A stretch of 63,909 nucleotides of DNA. It comes from Herpetosiphonaceae bacterium. GTDB taxonomy: Bacteria > Chloroflexota > Chloroflexia > Chloroflexales > Kallotenuaceae. The position numbers and the translations under genes are program-made. Below the pieces are notes generated by a model. It was not told the origin of the DNA. It worked only from the letters and a program-made list of their open reading frames with translations, and ran no database searches. This document shows, in pieces, positions 37,137 through 44,923 of the stretch; the first letter of the stretch is position 1, and every line of letters starts with the position of its first letter. The stretch covers positions 1 through 63,909 of the forward strand of contig DASUTC010000203.1 in assembly GCA_036374795.1 (NCBI GenBank), given 5' to 3'.

Positions 37137-38117
37137 ATGGACGATGAACTGCTCACGATCAAGGATGCGGCGTTACGCTTTGGCGTCAAGTATGATCGCC
37201 TCCGCCGGGCGGCCTACGATGGCCGACTCATCACGACGGACAATCTCGTGACCCCTGCCGAAGTTGAACGGTTTTTGCGCGAAGGGCGACCACGGCTCAT
37301 CGTCGGGCCGACCCGGGAAGGAAACCCTATGGGCAAGATCATCGCCATTGCGCTGGTCAAAGGCGGGGTCGCAAAAAGTACCACCACGCTAAATCTGGCG
37401 GCAGCGCTCAGCGAGCGCGGCCTTCGCGTGCTCATGCTCGACACGGATCATCAGTGCAGCCTGACGTTCGCGCTCGGCGTTCGTCCGAAGAGCACCGACG
37501 ACAATCTGTACGCGGTCATTCATCGCTATATTACCGACTATGAGGCCGCGCTCGACGACGCCATCGTTCGCACCACCATCGGCGCGGATCTGGTTCCGGC
37601 CAGCATTCGGCTCAGCACGATGGAAGATGAGCTCTTACATGCGACCCAGCGCGAGCTGGTGCTGAAATCCTTGCTCGCGCCGGTAGCGCCGCGCTACGAC
37701 GTGGTGTTGATCGACACGCCACCGGCCAACAACCATCTGGTGCGCGCTGCGTTGGTCGCCGCGCATCAGGTCATTTTGCCAATGGAGGCCGACTCGGTCA
37801 GCCTCGAGTCTCTGGCGCTCACCCTCGCGAACATTCGCCGCATGCGCCGACCGGGTCTTAATCCGAATCTGCGCATCGCCGGCGTGCTCCTGACACGGGT
37901 GCAGGCCCAGACGAACTTCCACCGCGAAGTGCTGGACGTGCTGCAAAGCGATTTTGGCGACCAGGCGCGTCTCTTCACGACGCAGATCAAAAACTCGGTG
38001 CGCATCCGCGAAAGCCTGGCCGCGCACCAGAGCATTCTGACCTACGAGCCCAAGGGACCCGGCGCGACCGCCTACCGGGCACTTGCGGAGGAGGTGTTGC
38101 ATGAGCTCGGGGAATAA
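37137..38117 (+). CDS. parA: ParA partition ATPase with N-terminal HTH
   Basis: The product has 326 residues from the ATG after CGGGAG. Residues 1-50 form an excisionase/MerR-like helix-turn-helix (LTIKDAALRFGVKYDRLRRA, VTPAEVERFLREG). The ParA domain has a deviant Walker A (VKGGVAKSTTTLNLA), switch LDTDHQCSLT and Walker B VVLIDTPPANNH. An internal ATG at 37329 (MGKIIAIALVKGG) is preceded by GGGAAGGAAA and would give a short ParA without HTH. It overlaps parB by 17 bases. ParA with an N-terminal DNA-binding domain is the type Ia partition pattern, where ParA also represses its own operon. Confidence 0.93.
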   Translation: MDDELLTIKDAALRFGVKYDRLRRAAYDGRLITTDNLVTPAEVERFLREGRPRLIVGPTREGNPMGKIIAIALVKGGVAKSTTTLNLAAALSERGLRVLMLDTDHQCSLTFALGVRPKSTDDNLYAVIHRYITDYEAALDDAIVRTTIGADLVPASIRLSTMEDELLHATQRELVLKSLLAPVAPRYDVVLIDTPPANNHLVRAALVAAHQVILPMEADSVSLESLALTLANIRRMRRPGLNPNLRIAGVLLTRVQAQTNFHREVLDVLQSDFGDQARLFTTQIKNSVRIRESLAAHQSILTYEPKGPGATAYRALAEEVLHELGE

Positions 38118-39150
38118 GCGCCGCTTTTTTAACCGCGATGCTGCGCCGGTGGTCGCAACGGATGATGATTTCGATGCGGTGTTTGGCCCGATGACCGAAC
38201 GGACGACGAGTGCCCCCCAGGAAATTCCCATCGAGCGCATTCGCACGAATCCCTTTCAGGCCCGGATGAAGTTCAAAGACATCGACGAGCTCGCCGACTC
38301 CATGCGGACGCACGGGTTTACGAGTCGGCTCCGGGTCCGGCGCGATCCTGCCCAGCCGCAGTTCTTCCAGCTCGTCTACGGCGAGCGCCGCCTGCGCGCG
38401 GCCCATGTCGCCGGCATCAAGGTCATTCCCTGTGATGTCGCAGACTATAGCGATCAGCAGATGCGCGAGATTGGGCTGACCGAAAATCTGCAGCGCAGTG
38501 ACCTGGAGCCGCTGGAGGAGGCGCGGGCGTTTCGGGTGGCGATCGACGCGGGCGGGTATTCGATCCGTACCCTTGCCGCGCAGATCGGCAAAAGTAAAGG
38601 GTATGTGCAGAGCCGCCTCGATCTCCTCCGCGCGCCCGACGACGTGCAGCAGATGGTGGATACACATCCCGAAACGTTTACCGCCGCCTTATTGATCGGT
38701 CAACTGCCGACGGCTGAGCAGCGTCGGCCCCTGATCGAGAGTGTGATCAAAGGTGATCTGGACAAGGAGTCGGTGCGCGGTATTGTCCGTGATGTCGCCG
38801 CAACTGGGGTGGTGCCGAGGCGCGCGCAGCCGCCGAGACAGGATGCGGGGGAAGCGAGATGGGACGACCCGGCGGCGATGCCAGTGTCCGAGCGTCAGGT
38901 TCAGGGACAGGCTGCCGGTCATGACCGGCGTGGTCGAGCGGTGGGCGAGCAGAAGCGATTGACACGTCACAGCGAGCGTGCCTTTGAACGCGCGACGCAC
39001 ATGTTGCGCGCGATGACGACGCACTTGCACGACGCGCTGCCCGCTCTGCAAGCGGCAGAGCGGGCAGCGCTGCTTGACTTTATCGTGCAGCAGCACTTTC
39101 AGGAGTTGGAGGTGATCATCAATCAGCTCCGCAGCTCCACCGACGAGTAG
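38101..39150 (+). CDS. parB: ParB partition protein
   Basis: The 349-residue protein starts inside the 3' end of parA. The ParB/Sulfiredoxin N domain contains IPIERIRTNPFQAR and the CTP-binding-type YGERRLRAAH (box II). ENLQRSDLEPLEEARAF comes next, then an HTH (SIRTLAAQIGKSKGYVQSRL). The C-terminal quarter is long, Arg/Gln-rich, then helical (ALQAAERAALLDFIVQQHF), likely for dimerisation. It is followed by three 27-bp palindromic repeats that are good parS candidates. Confidence 0.93.
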   Translation: MSSGNKRRFFNRDAAPVVATDDDFDAVFGPMTERTTSAPQEIPIERIRTNPFQARMKFKDIDELADSMRTHGFTSRLRVRRDPAQPQFFQLVYGERRLRAAHVAGIKVIPCDVADYSDQQMREIGLTENLQRSDLEPLEEARAFRVAIDAGGYSIRTLAAQIGKSKGYVQSRLDLLRAPDDVQQMVDTHPETFTAALLIGQLPTAEQRRPLIESVIKGDLDKESVRGIVRDVAATGVVPRRAQPPRQDAGEARWDDPAAMPVSERQVQGQAAGHDRRGRAVGEQKRLTRHSERAFERATHMLRAMTTHLHDALPALQAAERAALLDFIVQQHFQELEVIINQLRSSTDE

Positions 39151-39152
39151 AC

Positions 39153-39179
39153 TGTACTTCTGACGTACAGTTGACATAA
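39153..39179 (+). repeat. 27-bp repeat, copy 1 (candidate parS/operator)
   Basis: TGTACTTCTGACGTACA (14 of 17 positions palindromic) followed by GTTGACATAA. It starts two bases after parB ends. Identical copies are at 39329 and 39542. Confidence 0.75.
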
Positions 39180-39208
39180 AACGGTCGCTCTTTAGAGGGC
39201 GACCGTTT
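39179..39208 (+). terminator. hairpin after parAB
   Basis: AAACGGTCGC, a 10-base loop, GCGACCGTTT: perfect 10-bp stem, 29 bases after the parB stop. It should terminate the parAB transcript. The adenine/thymine ends make it usable in both directions. Confidence 0.75.
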
Positions 39209-39328
39209 GCGTAGACCCAGACATCGGGAGCAGGTACATATCCAGGCAATCGCGTGGATCTGATCCAGCCGAGAGAGTGCAACATGCGACAAATTATTGT
39301 GTGTGCCTGCGCCGATCGCGGCTGAAGG

Positions 39329-39355
39329 TGTACTTCTGACGTACAGTTGACATAA
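39329..39355 (+). repeat. 27-bp repeat, copy 2
   Basis: Identical to the copy at 39153, 176 bases downstream of it, same orientation. Confidence 0.75.
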
Positions 39356-39541
39356 CGATTGATCTGCGGTATACCTCGCTCCCGTGCCGAAAGAGTCTCT
39401 GACCGCAGGCCCCTGCCACCTGTTGATGTGATACATGTGCGGCTGTACATCGCTTCCTGCCGGTGCGTATCTCACCTGTACGCAGTGCGCACGCAGGGGC
39501 GCGCGCAGAATGACCGTCGATGCGCGGAGGTCCGCTAAAGG

Positions 39542-39568
39542 TGTACTTCTGACGTACAGTTGACATAA
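39542..39568 (+). repeat. 27-bp repeat, copy 3
   Basis: Identical to the other two copies, 213 bases after copy 2, same orientation. The regions between copies show no gene. Confidence 0.75.
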
Positions 39569-39689
39569 TAACATTTCTCTCAGCGCAGCGTACCGGCTTT
39601 CCCGCCTTGCGATCCGCGAACAGCGCTGGTACGCCTCGTCGACGCGGGCGACGATTGCGCTCATGGTGTCGGCGGGCACGTCCGCCAAA

Positions 39690-39897
39690 GGAGCAGGTCG
39701 CGCCAGAAGTAACAGCAGGGCCGGAATGTAGCTCCAAGTCGCGGTGAGCGGTCACCAGGGTTCGGGTCGGAGGCACTTTCATTTAAGGTGATTGGCGTGC
39801 CTTCGCTGCTGGAGTACGGCCCACCGGCATTCACGGTCGGCGCATCGTCGCAGCCTTCGTCGATCGGACCATTCAGGTTATCGTCCCGCTGGCAGGA
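39690..39897 (-). pseudogene. fragment of a secreted PKD/Ig-like domain protein
   Basis: On the minus strand a frame reads CQRDDNLNGPIDEGC, the DxNGxxDEGC motif of secreted metal-binding segments. It then reads APTVNAGGPYSSSEGTPITL and ASDPNPGD, the start of a PKD/Ig-like domain. The expected continuation (LTATWSYIP) is in another frame, so a frameshift is present. No signal peptide or start is attached. It is a decayed internal fragment. Confidence 0.6.
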
Positions 39898-40067
39898 GAC
39901 GCCCTGGACGAGCGTGGCGAGAATCAGATGTGCCTCCATGAGTCGCAGTGGTTGCCGATGCAGCGCTGAGTCGACGAGGCGACTGGGGGGTCGTGGGGGT
40001 GAGCACAAGACGCCGTAGTCCGTGGCCCATTTCCGTATGTCTTGGGCGATAGACCGAGGATACGGAC

Positions 40068-40751
40068 TTATTCCGTATCCGCATGTGAGGGATGGACGCG
40101 AAACGTGCCGTCCTCCTGCACTTCTAACCATCCATGCTCATGCAGGAACAGCGTGATAAGCTGCGCTTGATCCAGCCGTCCTTCAACAATCGCGTTCCAC
40201 AAGTACAGCACATCTTCAATACGAACAATTAGCACCTTTTCGGCAGCCGCTAACTCATAGTCCTGGCGATCGATCGGGCGGAGTTTTTCTTTCCACGACC
40301 TTGCGTTTGTCTGTGCATTCACAACCAGCAGTGCGGGAAAATCCGGATCAAGATGATACGATTCTCGATGACTGTAGAGGGCATCGATCCCACCTTTCTT
40401 AAATTCACCGGCATAGGTCCTTGTTTCCACAAGAGCCAATTTTTCTGATTGTGCATTCGTGATCCAAAAATCTTCGGGATAGTGTGCGTCTCGATAGATC
40501 GCGATGCCAAGATGGGAGGCAAAAAACCTTGGCACGGCTACTTCAAACGGGTACTCGCTGAGAAATGGGAGAACATTTGCATCGTGATACGTCTCAAGCA
40601 ATCCTTGAAGCTCCGTAGCCTTTGATCGTACTGCGTGGAGTTCACGATGCAGGCGTGCCTCTTGTTCAAACCGTGGTGGCCCAGCCCACGCTGGCCGTTC
40701 AGCGTCGTTGTGGCGCCGCCGTCTTGGGTGACGTGTACCCGCCTCGGCCAT
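40068..40751 (-). CDS. hypothetical protein with restriction-endonuclease-like core
   Basis: The product has 227 residues from ATG at 40751. A TTG start at 40790 is rejected because TTGACT there and TATAAT (40764-40769) look like the promoter. A coiled-coil N terminus (ARLHRELHAVRSKATELQGL) precedes a domain with FWITNAQSEKLALVETRTY, ALYSHRESYHLDPDFPALLV and EKVLIVRIEDVLYLW. I know a similar family with EVKG in place of ETRT, which suggests a PD-(D/E)xK nuclease fold whose catalytic Lys has become Arg. It may be inactive or a binding protein. Confidence 0.6.
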   Translation of the reverse strand: MAEAGTRHPRRRRHNDAERPAWAGPPRFEQEARLHRELHAVRSKATELQGLLETYHDANVLPFLSEYPFEVAVPRFFASHLGIAIYRDAHYPEDFWITNAQSEKLALVETRTYAGEFKKGGIDALYSHRESYHLDPDFPALLVVNAQTNARSWKEKLRPIDRQDYELAAAEKVLIVRIEDVLYLWNAIVEGRLDQAQLITLFLHEHGWLEVQEDGTFRVHPSHADTE

Positions 40752-41299
40752 CGCGGCTCGGTGATTATAACCAGCGTTAAGAAGAGTCAATCACATTCTC
40801 GCGAAAGAATCATAGCATCCGTGGCAACCGTGCCACCATACCGTTCGGTCGAGCGCCTCTGTATTGGCTGATCCAGGCACCTATACCGATCTGCTGGATG
40901 GGCACGGCAGCAGTGTGGCGGCTGTGACCGCCTGGAGCTGGAAAAACCCCTCCCCTTGACAAGCGGTGTATATTGAATTTGAATGTTTTCTTATGTAGCT
41001 GTGTGGTATTGAAAAGAGGCACGCATAATCATAGCAGAGGGTAATACAGGCTATAACGTATTTACAGATCATCCTACCATCACCTTCTACCACCACTCCA
41101 TACAAAGCCTCATTATCCCCGTTTCTATGTATTTTATTGATAGGACGTACCTAATCCTATTGTTGAATACAAGAATCTTCTGCGCTTGCTAACTTAAAGT
41201 ACATAATATGAGACATCACTACATACATAATCCAATGAACCGTTCCACAGGGTGTGGTAATAATTCATAGCAGCTCACGCATACGGAAAAACACGAAAC
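40752..41299. promoter_or_regulatory. AT-rich island upstream of the RiPP-like cluster
   Basis: From about 40960 to 41300 base composition drops far below the GC-rich norm of the window, with many TAT and AAT runs and no protein-coding frame. It lies just before the first cluster gene and probably holds its promoter(s). Low GC may also attract H-NS/Lsr2-like silencers or mark an insertion point. Confidence 0.45.
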
Positions 41300-41410
41300 A
41301 TGAAAGGAGTTGATCGCTACCGACACAGAGAACAATGTGAGGACTATGAAGCAGTTGTGCCTGTTCTCATTCGCCACCATCTCCGAAGGTTCAGTAATAG
41401 GAGGTCATGA
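41300..41410 (+). CDS. possible 36-residue leader ORF
   Basis: The frame starts MKGVDRYRHREQCEDY and ends FSNRRS. Its TGA overlaps the ATG of the following gene (ATGA). There is no clear RBS. It could be a coupling leader or chance. Confidence 0.3.
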   Translation: MKGVDRYRHREQCEDYEAVVPVLIRHHLRRFSNRRS

Positions 41411-41799
41411 TGCCACGCAATAAGTTCAAGGTGGATGATGTTATCGATACTGCTAAGAATGTTTCTAAAAAGGTGCAGTATCCGATCAACAGCTTCGACG
41501 ACATTGTAAAAGCATTAGGTGGAGACAACAGCACCATCGATTTTGAAGGCCAGGGGCACAAAATCGGTCACGTGCGCAAGCTGATCCCATCGGACTACTT
41601 CCCGATCGAGTCAGAAGAAGATCTGATCGCGAAGATTGCGCACCTGCGCGGTCAAGGCGGAGACGCCGATACCGACGACGTTAAGTATACCGATCCCGTC
41701 GCCAGTCCCCCCGACAACGCAGGCAATCCAAACATTCCCCAAAATGAAATCCCGAAAGGACGGGGTGTTCCAGCCGTCAAAGGGTGGAAGACGAAATAG
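41407..41799 (+). CDS. YPI-domain protein A (putative RiPP precursor or accessory)
   Basis: The 130-residue protein (or 129 from the second ATG) follows TAGGAGGTC. Residues 24-84 hold the domain shared with two other cluster proteins: VQYPINSFDDIVKALGG, then STIDFEG, then LIPSDYFPIESEEDLIAKIA. The tail (about 85-130) is Pro/Asn/Asp-rich and lacks Cys: TDPVASPPDNAGNP, IPQNEIPKGRGVP. It shares a PPD and a PxxPGVP-like pattern with the tail of protein C. The domain is soluble, acidic and small. Leader-plus-tail organisation suggests a RiPP precursor, but the tail is poor in Ser/Thr/Cys. I do not recognise a named family. Confidence 0.7.
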   Translation: MMPRNKFKVDDVIDTAKNVSKKVQYPINSFDDIVKALGGDNSTIDFEGQGHKIGHVRKLIPSDYFPIESEEDLIAKIAHLRGQGGDADTDDVKYTDPVASPPDNAGNPNIPQNEIPKGRGVPAVKGWKTK

Positions 41800-41941
41800 C
41801 CCCTCCGAGGTCCTGAGCACGCTCAGGCTGAACCGTGCGCTGGTTATTGCCGATCAGCGCATCGTGTTGAGCCGCTCGTGAGGTGCATGCTGGCGCTCCT
41901 GTTATCAGCTCGATCGTATGTTCCTGGAGGCCGCTACGGTG

Positions 41942-42217
41942 ATGGAGCCAGAAACGACAGCAACTCCACGTGACGAGATCGTTGAGATTGTGCGTGAGTT
42001 GCAGCTCACGTACCCAATCGAAACCCTGGATGAATTTGTCTCACAGATCAGCGGATCGCGTGAGGCGATCGTCTTTCGGGGCGTGGCATACGATGCCGAA
42101 TTTGCCTCGCGCCTGCTCCCCACCTTCTACCTTCCCATTGCGTCAGAGCAGGACCTGGTAGAGAAAGCATACGAGCTCCTGATCGCACGTGGCCTCGCAC
42201 CCGTGAGTCAGCCATGA
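41942..42217 (+). CDS. YPI-domain protein B
   Basis: The 91-residue protein is read from ATG at 41942, with GGAGG 11 bases upstream; an ATG at 41918 has no RBS. It is nearly only the shared domain: LTYPIETLDEFVSQISG, EAIVFRG, LLPTFYLPIASEQDLVEKA. It lacks the proline-rich tail of A and C, which argues that the domain itself is the conserved functional unit (carrier, recognition or regulatory domain). Its TGA overlaps the next ATG (ATGA). Confidence 0.7.
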   Translation: MEPETTATPRDEIVEIVRELQLTYPIETLDEFVSQISGSREAIVFRGVAYDAEFASRLLPTFYLPIASEQDLVEKAYELLIARGLAPVSQP

Positions 42218-42624
42218 GCGCTTCTCAATTCCAGCAGATTACGCAGATCGTCGACGTGATCGAGCGCCGCCTTCAGGAGCAGCCAACCGAAGGTGTCCTC
42301 AGCCAGGAGTTGGTGGAGGCGCTGGATGTCGTCAACCATGCCCTGTGCTTTACCAAACATCCGCATGGTCTGGAGCTGTGGCGCGAGGCACTGTGGCAAC
42401 ACCGGCTGGCCGACGATGCGCGTCAGGCGATGATTCAGATGTTTGAACATCTGACGGCTGCGATAGCCCGAGGGGAGACTCATGCAGTTGCCGATATTTG
42501 CGATTGCCTCGACGTCTTTATCCATCCCTCATCCCATCATTCGCTTGATTCCGAGTCAGGCACGCCTGTACCAGAGCCGACCAACCACGTCGCGTTTGAA
42601 CACTGCCGACAAAGAAGGGGCTGA
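42214..42624 (+). CDS. hypothetical helical protein of the cluster
   Basis: The 136-residue protein is mostly helical: QQITQIVDVIERRLQEQPTE, ALDVVNHALCFTKHPHG, DDARQAMIQMFEHLTAAIA. It has no membrane segment or known motif. It starts on the stop of protein B and ends on the start of the methyltransferase (TGATG), so it is translationally coupled on both sides. Function unknown. Confidence 0.65.
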   Translation: MSASQFQQITQIVDVIERRLQEQPTEGVLSQELVEALDVVNHALCFTKHPHGLELWREALWQHRLADDARQAMIQMFEHLTAAIARGETHAVADICDCLDVFIHPSSHHSLDSESGTPVPEPTNHVAFEHCRQRRG

Positions 42625-43454
42625 TGCTCGCAACCGGACAACACAATTCGACGGCAGACGGCGATGCCAGATGTATTCCAGCGCCAACGCCGGAAACCCA
42701 GGCATTCCTTGACGAGCGGGAGCAAGCGGTTGACCTTCAGTGGCTTCAGCTTGAGCGTGGCATGCGTGTGCTCGACCTGGGCTGTGGCACGGGTGGCATT
42801 ACGCGCCAGATCGCGCGCGCCGTGCAGCCGGCCCGGGTGCTTGGGATCGATGCATCGCCCGCGCAGTTAGGCTTCGCCGTACGGCACGCTATCGCGGACG
42901 GCGTCGCGAACGTGGACTTTGTGTGCGACGATGCGTGCCATCCACAATTGCCCCCCGAATCGTTCGATGTTGTCGTGTGCCACACGCTCCTCATGTACCT
43001 GGATACTCCTGCTGCGGCGCTCGCCCGGCAGCGCCAGCTGGTAGTGCCCGGAGGGATGGTGGCGGCACTGTCTGAGGGTGATTGGGGAACGGTCGCGATC
43101 TACCCACCATCCGAGCATCTTCAGCAGTGCATCGACGTGCTCTGCAACCATATTCGGCGCAGCGGCGGTGATCCCGAAATTGGCCGCAAGCTGCCCCGTC
43201 TCTTTCGCGCCGCAGGATTTCAGCACGTTGAGGTTGCCGAGGCGGCACCTCATGCCACCGTGCTATCCGGGAGGGACCTGGCGCACGGCACGTGGCTGGC
43301 ACCATTGCTCGGTGTCCTCACGGCTGCTGCGCGGCACGGCCTGATCGCGCCTGATGCGATCGATGAGGTTACTGCCGGCGTCACGCAATGGTGCCAGCAG
43401 CCCGATTCGCTCGTGATCTTGCCGTGTACGGTGAAGGCCAGAGCCTGGCGTTAA
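42624..43454 (+). CDS. class I SAM-dependent methyltransferase in RiPP-like cluster
   Basis: The 276-residue protein contains motif I VLDLGCGTGGITRQIA, motif II VLGIDASPAQL, the post-I region FVCDDACHPQLPPESFDVVV and the motif III-like LVVPGGMVAALSEGDWG. The C-terminal domain is large and could form a lid for a bulky acceptor. Start and stop overlap both neighbours (TGATG and TAATG), so it is part of the cluster. Its likely substrate is the cluster product. Confidence 0.85.
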   Translation: MLATGQHNSTADGDARCIPAPTPETQAFLDEREQAVDLQWLQLERGMRVLDLGCGTGGITRQIARAVQPARVLGIDASPAQLGFAVRHAIADGVANVDFVCDDACHPQLPPESFDVVVCHTLLMYLDTPAAALARQRQLVVPGGMVAALSEGDWGTVAIYPPSEHLQQCIDVLCNHIRRSGGDPEIGRKLPRLFRAAGFQHVEVAEAAPHATVLSGRDLAHGTWLAPLLGVLTAAARHGLIAPDAIDEVTAGVTQWCQQPDSLVILPCTVKARAWR

Positions 43455-44878
43455 TGTTGGAGCACGGTGTGCATACGTGGGAGGAGTACGCGGTGTCTGC
43501 GTATGAGGATCAGGCCGATCAGCCCTCGGAACAACGGGCCGTGACGGAGCGTAGCGCGCCGGATCGTCAGGCTTCAACGCTCATGGCATACCGCCTCACG
43601 CCGACGGACTCGATGCGTCTTGCTCCGGCCACCGCTGCCCGCGCATGGATGGACAACACCGCAGATCGTTTTGCACATCGTTGTTTACCGCTGCGCATCG
43701 CGAATCAGCACGGCTGGGTGATCCTCAACAGCCATGCTGTGCGCGTGACCTGGACCGGGGACGACCATATCTCGGGTGTCCGCGTCGAGTACCTGAGCGG
43801 CGCAGCACCATATCCCATAGCCAGCCATTTCGGACATGGTATTCTGACGTGGCATATCCCCTATATGTTTCGCACGCCACCAGGGTATAACTTGTTGGTG
43901 CGTGGTCCGGCGAACTCACCCAAGGACGGAATATACCCACTTGAGGGTATGGTCGAAACGGATTGGGCCGTGGCAACTTTCACCATGAACTGGAAGCTGA
44001 CTCGCCCGAACCATGCCGTTACGTTCGACGTTGACGAGCCCATGTGCATGATCGTGCCGCAACGACGTGGCGAGCTCGAAGCGTTTCGGCCTGAGATCCA
44101 TGACATTGCCAGCGCGCCAGCCATCCATGCCGGTTATCGACAGTGGCTAGGCAGCCGTGAGCAATTTCTCGCGGGGCTCAAGCTGCCGACGGTACGTTCT
44201 GCCAAAGACGCCTGGCAGAAACACTACTTCCAGGGCACGTCGCCAGGTGGCGACCATGCTCCGGAGCACCAGGTTAAGCTGCAGCTGCACCCCTTTGATG
44301 ATGGCAGTGGGTCGGCCTCGGCTGAGCCTGGGACCATGCCCGTGGCTAGGAGCCGACGTGCGACAGCCGCTGCTTCGGGCGCAGCCTCCGCAGGAGCAGA
44401 CGCACTCAGGTCAAGGAGGGATACGATGTTGACCACGCCGTTTGAGGCAGCCGATCTGGACCTTATCAATCGTGTGCTGCAGCATTACCCGGAGGTCGTC
44501 GACCTGATTTCTACGCTCAAAATGCTGTCGAAGCAGACCGTCTACCCCATCCAGACGCCTGACGATTTCGTCGCCGCGCTTGGGGGACCGGATGCGACGA
44601 TCAGCTTCCACGGGCGCTCGTTCTCCCTGGCAGCGCTTCGGTCGGCGATCCCCGCCTACTATTTTCCGATCGATTCCGAGGACGATCTGATCGCAAAACT
44701 TGCAGATGTGCAGGCGCGCGTACGCGGAGGACCACCGGTACAACCGGATCACGCCGATATTCAGTGGGGCGAGCAAGTGGACACGCCGCCCGACGTGCCG
44801 CCACCCGACGAATTGCTCCACGGCATTCCACGACAGCCGGGGGTGCCGGGAGCCGTTGGCCTGAAGAAGTCAGAGTAA
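43454..44878 (+). CDS. DUF6065-like protein fused in frame to YPI-domain protein C
   Basis: The 474-residue protein begins at an ATG overlapping the methyltransferase stop (TAATG). Residues about 60-270 match DUF6065: HRCLPLRIANQHGWVILN, ASHFGHGILTWHIPYMFRTP, NLLVRGPANSPKDGIYPLEG, VETDWAVATFTMNWKLTRPN and a closing WQKHYFQG. A low-complexity Ala/Ser/Arg linker (about 292-324) joins it without a stop to the YPI domain and its proline-rich tail (325-474). The linker looks like translated noncoding spacer and contains a strong Shine-Dalgarno for an internal start. DUF6065 biochemistry is unknown to me. Confidence 0.78.
   Translation: MLEHGVHTWEEYAVSAYEDQADQPSEQRAVTERSAPDRQASTLMAYRLTPTDSMRLAPATAARAWMDNTADRFAHRCLPLRIANQHGWVILNSHAVRVTWTGDDHISGVRVEYLSGAAPYPIASHFGHGILTWHIPYMFRTPPGYNLLVRGPANSPKDGIYPLEGMVETDWAVATFTMNWKLTRPNHAVTFDVDEPMCMIVPQRRGELEAFRPEIHDIASAPAIHAGYRQWLGSREQFLAGLKLPTVRSAKDAWQKHYFQGTSPGGDHAPEHQVKLQLHPFDDGSGSASAEPGTMPVARSRRATAAASGAASAGADALRSRRDTMLTTPFEAADLDLINRVLQHYPEVVDLISTLKMLSKQTVYPIQTPDDFVAALGGPDATISFHGRSFSLAALRSAIPAYYFPIDSEDDLIAKLADVQARVRGGPPVQPDHADIQWGEQVDTPPDVPPPDELLHGIPRQPGVPGAVGLKKSE
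44426..44878 (+). CDS. YPI-domain protein C from an internal start
   Basis: The internal ATG (MLTTPFEAADLDLINRVLQH) lies five bases after AAGGAGGG (44413-44420), the best RBS in this cluster. The product has 150 residues. The shared domain is VYPIQTPDDFVAALGG, ATISFHG, AIPAYYFPIDSEDDLIAKLA; the tail is VDTPPDVPPPDELLHG, then PRQPGVPGAVG. It is most like protein A over domain and tail. I expect it to be made both alone and as the C-terminal part of the DUF6065 fusion. Confidence 0.65.
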   Translation: MLTTPFEAADLDLINRVLQHYPEVVDLISTLKMLSKQTVYPIQTPDDFVAALGGPDATISFHGRSFSLAALRSAIPAYYFPIDSEDDLIAKLADVQARVRGGPPVQPDHADIQWGEQVDTPPDVPPPDELLHGIPRQPGVPGAVGLKKSE

Positions 44879-44923
44879 GCGGCAGGACATGTTACCCATC
44901 GTGTAGGACAGGAGGTATCAGGT

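Noticed and set aside
39153-39568. CRISPR array of 27-bp repeats
   Set aside because: Intervals are 176 and 213 bases, far too long and uneven for spacers.
39119-39688. 189-codon minus-strand frame crossing the three 27-bp repeats
   Set aside because: The repeats force the same peptide (CQLYVRST) in the two upstream copies, no domain is seen and parB ends inside it; the repeats are better explained as protein-binding sites.
40752-40790. TTG start at 40790 for the nuclease-like gene
   Set aside because: TTGACT at that spot and TATAAT 15 bases on look like its promoter, so the ATG at 40751 is preferred.
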